Shown: positions 26,331-36,187 of the stretch, one piece after another | Numbering within the stretch: the stretch's first letter is position 1 | How the letters are laid out: each line of letters opens with the position of its first letter | Assembly (NCBI RefSeq): GCF_024124545.1 | Contig: NZ_JAMXSF010000003.1 | Coordinates: forward strand, 310,001 to 374,000 | Reading direction: 5' to 3' | Length of the DNA: 64,000 bases | Origin: Pseudoalteromonas sp. XMcav2-N | GTDB taxonomy: Bacteria > Pseudomonadota > Gammaproteobacteria > Enterobacterales > Alteromonadaceae | Notes under the pieces: model-generated | The model's database searches: none | What the model was told of the DNA's origin: nothing | What the model saw: only the letters and a program-made list of their open reading frames with translations | Made by a program: the position numbers and the translations under genes

Positions 26331-29300
26331 CTATTTGGAAGTGTCACAGTTGTGACTCAACAACATCAGTTCACGCAATGCCACTGAGAACTTCGCAAAG
26401 TCATGACTTTGCGACGTTTTAAACTCAGCCAGCATCTGCTGCCAGCGTAGCAATAAGGTAGACTGATTTTCCATCCACTGATTGATCAGTGAATCAACAT
26501 CGTGGTCATCGCCCTCAAAGCTGTTCAATACAACTTCAGACAATGCACGTTGTTGCCAGTCCAGCTCTTCACGGTAAGAGGCGCGTGCAAGCGCCTGCCA
26601 GTGGTTTGCAACAGGTTGTGCAGTGATCTGATCCAGGAACCAGTGCAGACCCATATTCGCACCCAGTTTGAAGTATGTGTTAGACACCACATCAATCGCG
26701 CGACCTGAGTTTGCAGCTACTTCTGCCAGGTCCATGACTGAGAACAAGCTAGACAGAGAAACAATGCGCATAGCGATTTGCTCTGGTACACCTTGTGCGA
26801 TAAGTGCATCGGCTTTTTCAGCCAAACGTGCACTTTCTTCTTCAACCATGTAGTTGTTCAGGTTGTTGCTTAGATCTGCAAAGGTCGGCGCAAAGAACGC
26901 GATGGTTTCTTCAATTGTCATACCTTTGTTACGGTGACGCAAGAACCAACGTGTGGTACGACGTACAGTGCGGCGTAGCTGATACAGCATTTCAGTCTGA
27001 ACAGCCGAAGGAATATGGTTATCCAGTGCTGCGATTGACTGCCAGGTATCCTTCATTTCAAAAATTTCGCTGGCAATTGAATAGCACAGCGCAATTTCTG
27101 CTTCCGTTGCACCTGTTTCTTCGTGCATACGGATCATGAAGTTCAGACCCATATCATTAACGATGTTATTGGCCAGTTTAGTCGCAATAATTTCTTTACG
27201 CAGTGGGTGGTTATCCATCGCCGCGTTAAAGCGCTCACGCAGAGGCACCGGGAATGAATTCACTAACAGCTGACGGTAGTATGGATTCTCCGAAATCTCA
27301 TCAACAACCAGTGATTCTTTCAACACCATCTTAGAGTAAGAAACCAATACAGACAGCTCTGGACGAGTCAGGTCAGAACCTGCCGCAGCACGCTCAGCCA
27401 GCTCTTCATCGGTCGGCAGGAACTCGATGGTACGGTCCAGCTTGCCCTCTTTTTCCAGCGCATGAATAAAGCGGATCTTCTCTTTCAGTGTTGCCGGGCC
27501 TTTCGACTTAGTGATAGACAAGGTATGTGTTTGACGGTAACAGTCAGCCAGTACCAGTTCAGACACTTCGTCCGTCATAGCATACAGCAGTTCATCACGC
27601 TGCTTCTTAGTCAGATCACCCTCAGCAACCAGACCGTTCAACAGGATCTTGATGTTTACTTCGTTATCCGAGCACGCCACGCCACCTACGTTATCAATGA
27701 AATCGGTGTTTATGCGTCCGCCTTTCTCGGCAAACTCGATACGACCCAGTTGCGTTGCACCCAGGTTACCACCTTCACCGAAGATCTTAGCACCCAGTTC
27801 TGACCCATCGATACGTAGACCGTCGTTCGCACGGTCGCCTACATCTGCATTGGATTCAGGTTTAGCTTTAATATATGTTCCGATACCGCCGTTCCATAAC
27901 AGATCAGCCGGCATTTTAAGTAGGGCTTTTATCAGCTCGTTTGGTGTCATGCTGACTTTTTTGGTGCCCAGCATCTTTTTCATTTCAGCCGTCAGGTTAA
28001 TTGACTTGGCCGCACGAGAGAATACACCGCCCCCTTCCGAGATCAGCTCTTTGTTATAATCTTCCCAGCTTGAGCGAGGCAGATTAAACAAGCGTTCACG
28101 CTCTACATAAGAGCTTGCTGCATCCGGGTTCGGGTCGATGAAAATGTGCATGTGGTTAAAGGCTGCCTGCAGGCGAATGTGCTTAGACAGCAACATACCA
28201 TTACCAAATACGTCACCACCCATGTCACCGATACCTACCGCGGTGAAATCTGTAGTCTGACAGTCGATGTCCATTTCACGGAAATGACGTTTAACAGATT
28301 CCCAGGCACCTTTCGCTGTGATACCCATTTTCTTGTGGTCATAACCAATTGAACCACCAGAGGCAAATGCATCACCCAACCAGAAGTTGTATTCTTCAGC
28401 AATGCCATTGGCAATATCAGAGAAAGTAGCTGTGCCTTTGTCTGCGGCAACAACCAGATACGGGTCATCTTCGTCATGACGTACGACGTCTACCGGCGGT
28501 ACTATCTCACCATGACTGATGTTATCTGTGATATCTAACAAGCCACGGATAAACATCTTGTAGCATTCCTGGCCTTCTTTAAAGAAGCCTTCGCGGTCAT
28601 TAGGCAGTTGCTTACATACAAATCCACCTTTTGAGCCAACAGGTACAATTACTGTGTTTTTAACCTGCTGCGCTTTAACCAGACCCAGAACTTCAGTTCG
28701 GAAGTCTTCACGACGGTCAGACCAGCGAAGACCACCACGAGCCACTTTACCACCACGCAGGTGAACACCTTCTACGCGCGGTGAATAGACGAAGATTTCA
28801 AACGCTGGTAACGGCAGTGGCATTTCTGGAATGGCACGAGGATTAATCTTAAATGAAATATATGACTTGTTTGTGCCGTCCGCTTCTTTTTGATAGAAGT
28901 TAGTGCGCAGTGTTGCGTTGATCATGTCAACGTACATGCGAATGATACGGTCATCATCCAGGTTCGCAACGTTTTCAAGTTCCAGATAGATTTTCTCAAT
29001 CAGCTTGTCCAGCGTTTTCTGTGCCGCTTTCTTTGCAGGAGAGAATTTCTTCACAAACAGCTCTACAATTTGTGCTGCAATGTGTGGATAGTGCTCAAAG
29101 GTATTTTCGATATAAGATTGCGAGAATGTCACACCGATCTGACGCATATACTTAGCATACGCACGCAAAATAGACGCTTCACGACCGGTCATGCCACCCA
29201 GCAATACCATGCGGTTGAAACCATCGCTTTCCAGACGGTTATTCCACACGTTAGTCAATGCGGCGCGAAAACGTGCTGAAACTTTATCGAAATCAGCAAT

Positions 29301-31169
29301 GCCTTTGGAGTCGATCATCATGGAGAAATCCATGATCCAGTTTACCTGACCATCGCTGCTCTTGATTGCATAAGGTGTTTCACCAATGACGCGCAGGCCA
29401 AAGTTTTCCAACATAGGCATAACATCGGAAAGGTGAATTGGTACATCTTTATGGAACAGGCTCAGGCGTACGATTTCACTGTTAGCTTCTTCCTGAGGAC
29501 GATAGAAAAGCATTTCCAGCTTTTTCTCATCGCTCAGCTGCTCCAGCTTCTCAATGTCGACCACAGCGGCACTAGGTAAAACCTGATCTTTGTATGAGTG
29601 TGGGAACGCGTTAGCATATTTGCGGTTTAGCTCGTTACCACGGGTTTCACCATTGCTGCCAAGCAATGCAGATTGTAGTTTATCTTCCCAAGTGCGAGCG
29701 GCTTCTGCCAGATTGTTTTCGATGTCTTTCACGTTGTACTTAATACTGTTATCTGCCACACGCACGATGTAATGCGTTCTCGCCAGTGTGGACTCTGAGA
29801 AAAAGGTCGTAAACTCAACTTTTTCATTGGACTTAAATGCATCTGCCAATAACTGTTGAGTTTCACGACGTAGTGCCGTGTTATAGCGCTCACGTGGTAC
29901 ATAGACCATACATGAGAAGAAACGTCCGTATACATCACGGCGGACGAACAGACGACACATGTCGCGTTCCTGAATTTGCAAAACACCTGTCGCAACTTCT
30001 AGTAGCTCGGCTTCGCGGGCCTGCACGAGTTCATCACGCGGGTACGTTTCCAGCAAGTTCAGTACCGCCTTGTAAGCGTGCGTCCCTTCTGCAAAGTCAC
30101 ACTGCTCCATAATGCGTTGGATTTTGCTCTTAAGGACGGGGACATCTGCCGCACTATTGTTATAAAAACTTGATGAGAACAAACCAATGAAGCGGTCTTC
30201 ACCGATCACATTGCCCTGCTCGTCAAAACGCTTAATACCGACATAATCAATGTAAGCTGGACGATGAACACGAGACAATGAATTAGTCTTAGTTAAAATC
30301 AGCAGATTCTTACTGCGCGCCTCTTTACGCGCAACTTCTGGCAATTCTGAAAGCAGACGGCCACCATCATGGCTTGAGTTTTTCATCAAACCAAGGCTGG
30401 TGTCTGGCACTGCCCGTAATTCGTGATCCCCTTGTACAGGCACCAAGTCATATTGACGATAGCCCATAAAGGTGAAGTTATCTGAAGATAGCCATTCAAG
30501 GAACTCAACCGCTTCATCGACTTCTGCCTGAGAGCAGTCATGGTGACGCGTTGGGATTTCTTTACTGACTGCAACCAGCTTGTCGCGGATTGGCTTCCAG
30601 TCTTCAACGGCCACAGACACGTCTTTTAATACTGATTCCAGTTCCTCGGTGAACTCTTTGATTACCTTAGCATCGGTCTGACGATCAATCTCAATGAAAA
30701 ACACCGTCTTGGTCGACGATGATTCTTGATCTGCTTTTAAATTTGATAGTGCAGTGATCTTGTTATTACTGTCGCGCTTGATTTTAAGCGGGCTATGTAA
30801 CAGTAAGTGAGACACGATGTTTTTACGGCTAAGCGCCATGCGCACAGAATCAACCAAAAACGGCATGTCTTTCGCGATGATCTCTACGATCGTGTGAGAG
30901 GATTGCCAGCCATCTTTGGCGACTTCAGGGTTGAAAACGCGAATAACCGCATCGTCAGAGGCATTCTTTTCAAGAGAATTCCAAAGACTCAATGCGGCTC
31001 CGTATAAGTCACTGTCGTTACGATGTGCCAAGTCCTCTTTAGACATATTGCTGTACAAGGCTTTGGCAAAAGTTTCAACGAGCGACACGTTTTCGGCATG
31101 AACTTTTTTGTGGATCAGCTTGGTGACGTTATCCAGGATAACCGATGCTGGACCTTCATTTTGTGTCAT
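26331..31169 (-). CDS. gdhB: NAD-specific glutamate dehydrogenase, 180-kDa (GDH-180) type
   Basis: 1612 residues, matching the large NAD-GDH family (~1600 residues) and far above the 450-residue common GDH. Long N-terminal ACT-like/regulatory region (~1-700) then the catalytic part with GGKVARGGLRWSDRREDFRT and the dehydrogenase loop VPVGSKGGFVCKQLP (~820-870), and a nucleotide-binding GIGDMGGDVFGNGML (~1000). It interconverts glutamate and 2-oxoglutarate with NAD, mainly for glutamate catabolism. Single gene with its own terminator; TATAAT at 31291-31296 (minus) may be its -10 box. Confidence 0.95.
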   Translation of the reverse strand: MTQNEGPASVILDNVTKLIHKKVHAENVSLVETFAKALYSNMSKEDLAHRNDSDLYGAALSLWNSLEKNASDDAVIRVFNPEVAKDGWQSSHTIVEIIAKDMPFLVDSVRMALSRKNIVSHLLLHSPLKIKRDSNNKITALSNLKADQESSSTKTVFFIEIDRQTDAKVIKEFTEELESVLKDVSVAVEDWKPIRDKLVAVSKEIPTRHHDCSQAEVDEAVEFLEWLSSDNFTFMGYRQYDLVPVQGDHELRAVPDTSLGLMKNSSHDGGRLLSELPEVARKEARSKNLLILTKTNSLSRVHRPAYIDYVGIKRFDEQGNVIGEDRFIGLFSSSFYNNSAADVPVLKSKIQRIMEQCDFAEGTHAYKAVLNLLETYPRDELVQAREAELLEVATGVLQIQERDMCRLFVRRDVYGRFFSCMVYVPRERYNTALRRETQQLLADAFKSNEKVEFTTFFSESTLARTHYIVRVADNSIKYNVKDIENNLAEAARTWEDKLQSALLGSNGETRGNELNRKYANAFPHSYKDQVLPSAAVVDIEKLEQLSDEKKLEMLFYRPQEEANSEIVRLSLFHKDVPIHLSDVMPMLENFGLRVIGETPYAIKSSDGQVNWIMDFSMMIDSKGIADFDKVSARFRAALTNVWNNRLESDGFNRMVLLGGMTGREASILRAYAKYMRQIGVTFSQSYIENTFEHYPHIAAQIVELFVKKFSPAKKAAQKTLDKLIEKIYLELENVANLDDDRIIRMYVDMINATLRTNFYQKEADGTNKSYISFKINPRAIPEMPLPLPAFEIFVYSPRVEGVHLRGGKVARGGLRWSDRREDFRTEVLGLVKAQQVKNTVIVPVGSKGGFVCKQLPNDREGFFKEGQECYKMFIRGLLDITDNISHGEIVPPVDVVRHDEDDPYLVVAADKGTATFSDIANGIAEEYNFWLGDAFASGGSIGYDHKKMGITAKGAWESVKRHFREMDIDCQTTDFTAVGIGDMGGDVFGNGMLLSKHIRLQAAFNHMHIFIDPNPDAASSYVERERLFNLPRSSWEDYNKELISEGGGVFSRAAKSINLTAEMKKMLGTKKVSMTPNELIKALLKMPADLLWNGGIGTYIKAKPESNADVGDRANDGLRIDGSELGAKIFGEGGNLGATQLGRIEFAEKGGRINTDFIDNVGGVACSDNEVNIKILLNGLVAEGDLTKKQRDELLYAMTDEVSELVLADCYRQTHTLSITKSKGPATLKEKIRFIHALEKEGKLDRTIEFLPTDEELAERAAAGSDLTRPELSVLVSYSKMVLKESLVVDEISENPYYRQLLVNSFPVPLRERFNAAMDNHPLRKEIIATKLANNIVNDMGLNFMIRMHEETGATEAEIALCYSIASEIFEMKDTWQSIAALDNHIPSAVQTEMLYQLRRTVRRTTRWFLRHRNKGMTIEETIAFFAPTFADLSNNLNNYMVEEESARLAEKADALIAQGVPEQIAMRIVSLSSLFSVMDLAEVAANSGRAIDVVSNTYFKLGANMGLHWFLDQITAQPVANHWQALARASYREELDWQQRALSEVVLNSFEGDDHDVDSLINQWMENQSTLLLRWQQMLAEFKTSQSHDFAKFSVALRELMLLSHNCDTSK

Positions 31170-31336
31170 TATGTGTTCCTTAATCTATACCACCTTTGAA
31201 CGGTAGATTATTTGTACAGCCATTTATTAGCGTGGAGTCATGTGAATTTTAACCTTTCTGGCGCTAATAAAAAGCCTTTTCGACGAAAACATTATAGCCT
31301 TTTCAGCCGGTTGGTCAGATATTCACTAAATATAGA

Positions 31337-31364
31337 TATAAATGGCCGAAACCGACCATTTATA
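31337..31364 (-). terminator. Hairpin after the RND permease gene, probable terminator
   Basis: TATAAATGG (31337-31345) and CCATTTATA (31356-31364) form nine pairs, extended by three more including one G-U. It starts eight bases after the permease stop codon. The following minus-strand sequence is AT-rich but without a continuous T-run. Confidence 0.5.
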
Positions 31365-31371
31365 AGCACTT

Positions 31372-33702
31372 TTATTCACACTTTTTTTTCTGGTCTGTCC
31401 AGATTAAGGTTCCTATTGCAGGTAATAACAAAACCGCACCCAACATATTAACCAGGAACATAAAGGTTAATAATATCCCCATATCCGCCTGGAACTTGAG
31501 CGCCGAGAAAATCCAGGTGCTGACACCTATCGCTAATGTGATCCCAGTGAACAAGACTGCACTACCTCTTTCAGCCAGTGCATTACGATACGCATGTGGA
31601 AGTGGCATGCCCTGTTTGAGTTGTGTCATCATAGAAGACAGGATATAGATACCATAGTCGACACCAATACCCACGCCCAAAGCAATTACTGGTAAGGTAG
31701 ATACAGTCAGGCCAATTTCGAGTTTGACCATCAATGCTTGTGCCAGAGTCGATACTATATACAGAGGCAATACAACGGCGATAGTCGCGCGTATACTTCT
31801 GAAGCTAATCAGACATAGTATAATCACTGCACCATACACGTAAATCATCATAGGCAGCTGCGCCTCCGATACTGACTCGTTCGTTGCAGCCATTACACCT
31901 ATGGGACCAGACGCAAGTTTAAATTGCACTGTATCTGTGCCCTCTTCCTTAGCAAAAGCTTTGATCTGAGACACCACATTATCTATGGTCTGGGCCTTGT
32001 GATCGGCCATGAATATGATGATAGGCATCACAGAGCAATCACCATTTAGCAGACCGGTACTCGTTTCTACACGAGACGTAGCCTGTACCAGAGATGCACT
32101 GTTACGTGGCAGAGTTTGCCATTTCAGATTACCCTCGTTATAGCCCGCGTTGACAGACTGCGCGACTGAGCTCAAAGACACAGCTGACTGAACGCCCGGT
32201 AAGTTTTCCACACGCCATTGGAAACGACTGATCCTATCCATTGTATCATGCTCAGTACAAGCCGCAGGATAAGCCTCTACCAGTACTTTAAGGATGTCAG
32301 ATGAAATTGCGTAGCGATCAGAGATCAGGAAAGTATCCTGATTGTAACGTGCATCCTCATGCAGCGCTGGTGCACCGGCATGTAGATCACCGATTTGCAT
32401 ATGCTGAGATTGCCAGTAGCCCAGACCAAATAGCACCGCACTCACCAGTAAAATAACACGTGCAACTCGTTTGTCAGTGGTTTTAACTAAGGCTTCACGC
32501 AACGCCGTAAATAACCTGTGGCTCAGAGAGTTACCATCATCGACACGGTGAATTTTGCTGGAATTGTAGTAAGACGCCAGAATTGGTAGTAATATCAGGT
32601 TAGTGAAAATAATCACAGCCACACCTAAACTCGCGGTGATCGCCAATTCACGAATGATGCCGATATCGATGGCAAGCAAGGTCAAAAAGCCCACTGTATC
32701 TGATAGTAAAGCGATACCACCCGGGATTAACAAGGCTTTGAAGCTCGCTTCTGCGGCCACTTTACTGCTCACGCCTTCCGCCACTTTTTTACCAATCGCG
32801 TTGATCATTTGCACACCATGGCTCACACCAATTGCAAAGACAAGGAAAGGCACCAGGATAGACATGGGATCTAAACCAAACCCTAGTATAGTGAGCAGGC
32901 CCATTTGCCATACCACGGCAATCAAGGAGCACATAATAGGCAAGAGCGTTAACTTGAAGCTCTTACAGAATAGCCACACCATCACAAAGGTAAACAAAAT
33001 CGCTACCGCAAAAAACAGCACAACGCCTTTTGCACCATCTGCGATATCGCCAGCCATCTTGGCAAAGCCGATAATATGGATAGAGACTTTATCTGTGCTC
33101 AGTGGCGCACGAATTTCACTTTCCAGTTTTTTAGCAAATGCCAATGTATCGAGCTTTTCCTGCGTTTGTGGGTCAATTTCCATTAACTGAGCAGTCACCA
33201 TTGCACAGGAGTAGTCGCTGGCCACCATGCGCCCCACGACTTTGGCTTTTTCTATATTTTGTTTAACAACTGCGAGTCCGGCCTCGTCCGCCGTAAAATT
33301 AGCCGGAATGATAGGGCCACCGGCAAATCCATCTTCCACGACCTCAACAAAACGCGCGCTCGGTGCAAAAATCGAGTTCACCAGAGGACGGTTTACACCG
33401 GGAATAAAGTAAAGTTGGTCATGAACGGCTTTTAACTGGGAAAAAAATTCGGGGTTAAAGATATCACCGTCTGCGTCACACACTGAAATAAGGATACTGT
33501 TCGCACCGCCAAATTGCTTTTCATGCTTGAGGTATACTTTCATGTACTCATGATTTAACGGAATGTTTTTATTAAAAGATGCATCGAGCTGGATGTGGGT
33601 TGTGCGGTAACCCAAAAACAAAGTGGCCACAATGAACATAAAGATCATCGCAACTCTGTGTCTGAACACGACATACACAAGTTGGTTTAACAATGACTGC
33701 AT
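31372..33702 (-). CDS. RND superfamily (MMPL-type) permease
   Basis: 776 residues with the two-fold RND pattern: one N-terminal helix (~16-32), a periplasmic loop (~33-230), five helices, a second helix pair and loop (~420-615), and a final five-helix bundle (~620-770). Conserved RND/MMPL marks include FAIGVSHGVQMINAIG and GVGIGVDYGIYILS in the sterol-sensing-like regions. Size and layout fit HpnN/MMPL exporters of hydrophobic molecules. It overlaps the YCF48 gene upstream by one base and ends the DUF1302-DUF1329-YCF48-permease operon, whose products together look like a trans-envelope transport or export system. Substrate unknown. Confidence 0.85.
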   Translation of the reverse strand: MQSLLNQLVYVVFRHRVAMIFMFIVATLFLGYRTTHIQLDASFNKNIPLNHEYMKVYLKHEKQFGGANSILISVCDADGDIFNPEFFSQLKAVHDQLYFIPGVNRPLVNSIFAPSARFVEVVEDGFAGGPIIPANFTADEAGLAVVKQNIEKAKVVGRMVASDYSCAMVTAQLMEIDPQTQEKLDTLAFAKKLESEIRAPLSTDKVSIHIIGFAKMAGDIADGAKGVVLFFAVAILFTFVMVWLFCKSFKLTLLPIMCSLIAVVWQMGLLTILGFGLDPMSILVPFLVFAIGVSHGVQMINAIGKKVAEGVSSKVAAEASFKALLIPGGIALLSDTVGFLTLLAIDIGIIRELAITASLGVAVIIFTNLILLPILASYYNSSKIHRVDDGNSLSHRLFTALREALVKTTDKRVARVILLVSAVLFGLGYWQSQHMQIGDLHAGAPALHEDARYNQDTFLISDRYAISSDILKVLVEAYPAACTEHDTMDRISRFQWRVENLPGVQSAVSLSSVAQSVNAGYNEGNLKWQTLPRNSASLVQATSRVETSTGLLNGDCSVMPIIIFMADHKAQTIDNVVSQIKAFAKEEGTDTVQFKLASGPIGVMAATNESVSEAQLPMMIYVYGAVIILCLISFRSIRATIAVVLPLYIVSTLAQALMVKLEIGLTVSTLPVIALGVGIGVDYGIYILSSMMTQLKQGMPLPHAYRNALAERGSAVLFTGITLAIGVSTWIFSALKFQADMGILLTFMFLVNMLGAVLLLPAIGTLIWTDQKKKCE

Positions 33703-34700
33703 TAGTGTTTAGCCTCTACTATCTGGATCCCTTGTTCAGTCGCCAGGACCAGTTTTCCATTGAATACAACGCCGGCCATAATGGATTTGCCATTTTTCAG
33801 CTGCTTACTGGATAACCCGTCTTCGGTTCGGTTGAAAATCACACCGCTGTTTGCAAAGAGGTACTGCTGCTTATCAACTGACAGAACTTGATTAATGGTT
33901 GCGGTTTTACTGAGTGCCAAGCGATTGAACGAGGAGAGCTCTGAGTCGGATATAAATGCATTTCCACGCAGACCGGCTGTGAGTATACGGCCATCAGACG
34001 TTTTATTTACTGAAAACAGTGAGCCTGCGTAAAAACTTGGCATTCTAAGCCAGCTTTTTCCGGCGTCCTTACTGACAGCAAACAGGCCCATTTCTCCGGC
34101 CAGATAATAGTCTGTGCCATCAATCAAAAGAGAATTAAAATGTGGCAGTATGAACGCAGTTTCGTCTTCATAGGCGGCGGGGTCTTCTTCTTTTAGTTCG
34201 GCTAGATAATCAATATCATCCGGGTGGACGAAGGTATCAATAAAGCGCTTTTGCCAGTTTTTTCCACCGTCTGTGGTTTCGTACATCATGCCATAAGCAC
34301 CCACAGCATAGCCAACTTGCTCGTTAGCAAAGGTAATATCCAGACAGGGCTTTTCGATGTCAGGTAAATGTTGCTGGATCTGCCAGCTCTGACCACTGTC
34401 CTCAGTGCTCAGAATTGTAGCGTCATGGCCACATGCCCAGCCTTTGCTTTCACTTACAAAAGTCACTGCCGTTAATAAGCTTTGTACAGGAACCTGGGCT
34501 TGTTGCCAATTACTCCCATCGCTGCTTGTAACGATCGTGCCATATTTGCCAACCGCAACGAGCCGGGAGCCTGTAAAACTAATATCTGTCAGTAATGTAC
34601 GTTGTGGATGTGCCACCATTAGTGCATCAGAAGCTGCGACTACTGCATCACTTTGCATTGCCAAAACAGCAATCGTGGTTGCGACTAACTTCTTAATCAT
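33702..34700 (-). CDS. YCF48/BNR-like beta-propeller protein, exported
   Basis: 332 residues with a signal peptide (MIKKLVATTIAVLAMQSDAVVAAS). At least four BNR/Asp-box type motifs are visible: SSDGSNW, STEDSGQSW, TTDGGKNW and SKDAGKSW, spaced about 40-70 residues apart, giving the seven-bladed propeller seen in YCF48/HCF136 proteins. Bacterial homologues regularly sit between DUF1329 and MMPL genes, as here. The likely role is a periplasmic assembly or adaptor subunit of that system; direct evidence is lacking. Stop and permease start share one base, so they are translationally coupled. Confidence 0.85.
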   Translation of the reverse strand: MIKKLVATTIAVLAMQSDAVVAASDALMVAHPQRTLLTDISFTGSRLVAVGKYGTIVTSSDGSNWQQAQVPVQSLLTAVTFVSESKGWACGHDATILSTEDSGQSWQIQQHLPDIEKPCLDITFANEQVGYAVGAYGMMYETTDGGKNWQKRFIDTFVHPDDIDYLAELKEEDPAAYEDETAFILPHFNSLLIDGTDYYLAGEMGLFAVSKDAGKSWLRMPSFYAGSLFSVNKTSDGRILTAGLRGNAFISDSELSSFNRLALSKTATINQVLSVDKQQYLFANSGVIFNRTEDGLSSKQLKNGKSIMAGVVFNGKLVLATEQGIQIVEAKH

Positions 34701-34745
34701 GATGAATACTCGAAAATTATTGTGAGAGAGAATAGGAAGTGCAAT

Positions 34746-34771
34746 TCAGGAGTCACTACCGTGACTCCTGA
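34746..34771. repeat. 11-bp perfect hairpin inside the DUF1329-YCF48 gap
   Basis: TCAGGAGTCAC (34746-34756), loop TACC, GTGACTCCTGA (34761-34771). It lies in the 108-base gap between the DUF1329 stop and the YCF48 start. No T-run follows on the minus strand, so it is more likely an mRNA-stabilising or attenuating stem than a terminator. Confidence 0.55.
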
Positions 34772-34808
34772 GGAGTTGCGCATTGCCAGCACTAGCCGGC
34801 AGTTACGC

Positions 34809-36176
34809 TTATCGTCTGCCCTCGCGGCGTAAAGCGCTTTGTGTGAACTCATTGTCCTGGAAAGACTGACTGAAATCATACATGCTTTCTTCATTATCCA
34901 GGCCAATTGCCAGATAACGACGAGAGTTGAGATCGTGATACACGTCTAACGTACTCCAGTGTGTCGGCACTTCATAGTAGTTCAAACCATGTGCCATCGC
35001 GACGCGGTACATTTGGTCACGGTTGTCGTACAGGTCAGCAACATGGATTTGCCAGCTGTCTTCATCAATGTAGAAAACACGCTTCTTATAAATATGGCGA
35101 GTACCTTCTTTCAGGTTTGCTTCAACCACCCAGACACGGTGTTTTTCATAACGAACGTGCTCAGGATTTACGTGACCTGCCATCAGAATATCATCATACT
35201 TGAGCTTATCACTGTGAAGTTTGTAGCTGTTATATGGAATATAAAGTTCCTGCTTTCCTTTCAATGTCCAGTTGTAACGGTTAGGTGAACCGTTGAACAT
35301 ATCGAAATCGTCTGTCGTACGCAGACTGTCTGACGCAGTTCCCGGTGCATCATATGCTACATTCGGTGCACGACGCACCCGACGTTGACCTGCGTTATAT
35401 GTCCAAGCCTGACGAGGTGTCAGGATTTGGTCCATTGTTTCATGTACCAACAAAGCAGTCCCAGCAAGGTTCGCAGGCTCAGTTACTTTTTGTTTAAACT
35501 TAAACAGGACATTAGACTCTTTCAGTTCTTCAGGCGTAACTTCAGGGCTAGAGTACTTAACCAACAGTTTTTCATCAAAGCCGATGATGTTGTATGAGCC
35601 CGATGCAGTTGGCATTGCCTGCCCGCCGAAACGTGCAATAGACAAACCGCGATAGCGAAGCAAGTGATTCCAGATAGCTTCTAAGCCATTCTTAGGGATC
35701 GGGAACGGGATACCAATTGCAGTATCTTTAATACCGTTACCGTCTTCAATTAGCTGTGCTGTAGATGCATACTTTTTGGTTGCATCGTACACTAACTGCG
35801 GATATGCAGCACTGCGTCGAGTCGGGTAGATATGCATTTTGAACGTATCGGGATAAGTCTCGAACAAGGCAACCTGACCAGGGCTCAACTTATCTTTGTA
35901 CTTGTCCAGATTAGTTTTATCAATCGTGAACAAGATTTTGTCATCTGCGAAGGGGTCTGGGTGGTGCATACCCACTTTATACTCTGCAGGTGGCTTAGTA
36001 ATACCACCTGTCCAGGCAGGGATACTGCCGTCGGCATTACCCGCTTTCTCTGCGCCGATTGGCGTCAGGTCGGCGCCCAGGCGCGCAATTTCTTCTGGGG
36101 TCATTTTTGCAAATGCCCCCGGTGCTGCCATCATTGTTATAATTGTTGCAGCAAGCATAGTAGGTTTTCTAAACAT
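34809..36176 (-). CDS. DUF1329 family periplasmic protein
   Basis: 455 residues with a signal peptide (MFRKPTMLAATIITMMAAPGAFA). It matches DUF1329 proteins by size, by the opening KMTPEEIARLGADLTPIGAE, by GSIPAWTGGITKPP, and by the C-terminal LNSRRYLAIGLDNEE. The fold is thought to resemble LolA/LolB-like lipid-binding proteins, which would suit carrying a hydrophobic cargo across the periplasm, but this is inference. It starts 11 bases after the DUF1302 gene stops. Confidence 0.88.
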   Translation of the reverse strand: MFRKPTMLAATIITMMAAPGAFAKMTPEEIARLGADLTPIGAEKAGNADGSIPAWTGGITKPPAEYKVGMHHPDPFADDKILFTIDKTNLDKYKDKLSPGQVALFETYPDTFKMHIYPTRRSAAYPQLVYDATKKYASTAQLIEDGNGIKDTAIGIPFPIPKNGLEAIWNHLLRYRGLSIARFGGQAMPTASGSYNIIGFDEKLLVKYSSPEVTPEELKESNVLFKFKQKVTEPANLAGTALLVHETMDQILTPRQAWTYNAGQRRVRRAPNVAYDAPGTASDSLRTTDDFDMFNGSPNRYNWTLKGKQELYIPYNSYKLHSDKLKYDDILMAGHVNPEHVRYEKHRVWVVEANLKEGTRHIYKKRVFYIDEDSWQIHVADLYDNRDQMYRVAMAHGLNYYEVPTHWSTLDVYHDLNSRRYLAIGLDNEESMYDFSQSFQDNEFTQSALRREGRR

Positions 36177-36187
36177 ATTGAAAGCCC

